Of a stretch of DNA of 40,119 bases, positions 39,474 to 40,119 are shown piece after piece. The stretch's first letter is position 1, and the number at the start of each line of letters is the position of its first letter. This DNA is from Gammaproteobacteria bacterium (GTDB taxonomy: Bacteria; Pseudomonadota; Gammaproteobacteria; Chromatiales; Chromatiaceae): NCBI GenBank assembly GCA_024206335.1, contig JAAGZL010000122.1, positions 1-40,119 on the forward strand, given 5' to 3'. The position numbers and the translations under genes were made by a program. The notes under the pieces were generated by a model, which had not been told where the DNA came from, searched no databases, and saw nothing but the letters and a program-made list of their open reading frames with translations.

Positions 39474-39889
39474 TCAGAATAACCGACAGCATCGAAATAG
39501 ATGAGGAGAGCCTGGAGTTCAAATCCATCTATGCATCAGGCCCGGGCGGTCAGCACGTGAACAAGAACCGCACTGCGATGCAGTTGCGTTTTGATATCAC
39601 CCAGGAATATGGCTTGAGCCATGGGGTGCAACAGCGATTGATACGACTGGCCGGAAACCGGGTAAGCAGTGACTACAAGCTGATCATTACTGCGCGGCGT
39701 TACCGTAGTCAGGAGCGCAATCGCAAGGATGCCCAGGAACGGCTGTTTGAGCTTATCCGTAAGGCGGCAGAGCCGCCAAAGCCGAGGATAAAGCGCAGAC
39801 GCTCCCGTGCCGCCAATCAGGATCGATTGGAAGAGAAGCGCAAGCGTAGCGAAGCAAAGGCCGGGCGCCGCAAGGTGCTCAATTATTGA
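39470..39889 (+). CDS. arfB: Alternative ribosome-rescue factor ArfB (peptidyl-tRNA hydrolase, GGQ)
   Basis: 139 residues; ATG 39470 overlaps the stop of the previous gene. The catalytic loop is GPGGQHVNKNRTAMQLRFD, with GGQ as in class I release factors. Other family parts: VSSDYKLIITARRYRSQERN and the basic, disordered C-terminal tail (RRRSRAANQDRLEEKRKRSEAKAGRRKV), which in ArfB (YaeJ) enters the empty mRNA channel of stalled ribosomes. It hydrolyses peptidyl-tRNA on ribosomes without a stop codon in the A site. The usual partner genes are absent; here it is behind an unknown gene. Confidence 0.92.
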   Translation: MIRITDSIEIDEESLEFKSIYASGPGGQHVNKNRTAMQLRFDITQEYGLSHGVQQRLIRLAGNRVSSDYKLIITARRYRSQERNRKDAQERLFELIRKAAEPPKPRIKRRRSRAANQDRLEEKRKRSEAKAGRRKVLNY

Positions 39890-40081
39890 CGGAGATAAAT
39901 TGTGAATTGCACGAATATAACAATGAATTGCGATGGAGGGGTATCCCGGCCATCCATGCGTTGAAAGAGGCAATACATCGTTCAGCGGTTCAGGTTCTGT
40001 ATGCCTGTCCTGCGCACCCAAGCTAACCCAGTAAGGGGATTGCCCGGTGTGTACAGAACGACAGTGGGCTTTTCAACCCCA

Positions 40082-40119
40082 GCGAAGATAGCTCAGTGGG
40101 TAGAGCAGCTGATCAATTC
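40082..40119 (+). tRNA. tRNA-like 5' half at the window edge (cut off or remnant)
   Basis: GCGAAGA TA then GCTC-AGTGGGTA-GAGC, i.e. a 7-base acceptor arm, T8/A9-like bases and a perfect D arm, followed by a possible anticodon arm beginning GCTGATC. The base in the position of the invariant T33 would be C, so this is either a remnant (e.g. an attachment-site copy of a tRNA end) or a real gene whose folding I judge wrongly from half. The window ends here, so the amino acid cannot be given. Confidence 0.35.

Noticed and set aside
1-40119. CRISPR array or cas genes
   Set aside because: No regularly spaced repeats of 24-40 bp were seen; the only tandem repeats are the 188-bp pair and the 9-bp T-rich run.
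1-40119. Sigma-54 promoter before the symporter operon
   Set aside because: No GG-N10-GC pair with the expected flanks could be found in 5285-5998 by eye.

Overview
The window reads as a chromosomal segment of a free-living or symbiotic gammaproteobacterium, possibly a sulfur-oxidiser-like lineage; that last point is inference only. The evidence is the set of recognisable gammaproteobacterial genes: mrcB, yoaA, tsaB, lpxH, ppiA/ppiB, cysS, creB/creC/creD-like, arfB, a DUF2058 gene and the DUF4212 / VC_2705-type sodium symporter / CBS-DUF294 / exonuclease cluster. No rRNA or complete tRNA is visible.

Layout. 0-5.3 kb is a decaying stretch: the 3' end of an IS256-like transposase, a DUF5610 gene, then an H-NOX / histidine kinase / REC-DUF3369-HD-GYP operon (nitric oxide to cyclic-di-GMP signalling). 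The H-NOX gene is split by a 277-bp insertion and the HD-GYP gene by a one-base frameshift. A DUF523 gene that has lost most of its DUF1722 tail follows. 6.0-10.8 kb is a solute-symporter cluster with a strong internal terminator. 10.8-18.8 kb holds housekeeping genes: membrane protein, DUF2058, PBP1b, TPR lipoprotein, a small unknown, YoaA helicase, TsaB. 18.9-21.7 kb is a probable lipid A or polyprenyl-glycan modification trio (ArnT-like GT83, GT2, LABN). 21.8-26.1 kb on the minus strand holds a Ser/Thr kinase-HDOD-GAF protein, LpxH and two cyclophilins. cysS and a carboxylesterase follow, then two unrecognised minus-strand genes around a palindromic element.

30.6-36.0 kb is a CreBC two-component system followed by a row of TTCAC boxes with 6-bp spacers, the published E. 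coli cre tag. These boxes sit in front of an unrecognised secreted 550-residue protein, a CreD-like membrane protein and a VanZ-like protein. 36.0-36.5 kb is a repeat nest: a 188-bp direct repeat containing REP-type hairpins, a mini inverted-repeat element and a 9-bp T-rich tandem repeat. 36.5-40.1 kb looks accessory: an XRE repressor divergent from a 50-residue ORF across overlapping operators and promoters, an HNH endonuclease, an unknown protein with an EIQTDW motif, ArfB, and a tRNA-like 5' half at the window edge.

REP-like palindromes starting with GTAG occur as inverted pairs at three places, and GG(G)GTCAGA-ended mini-elements at two. No REP-associated transposase gene is visible here. 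The most testable observations are the reversible H-NOX insertion, the CreB boxes defining a new target operon, and the repressor/small-protein switch at 37.1 kb.
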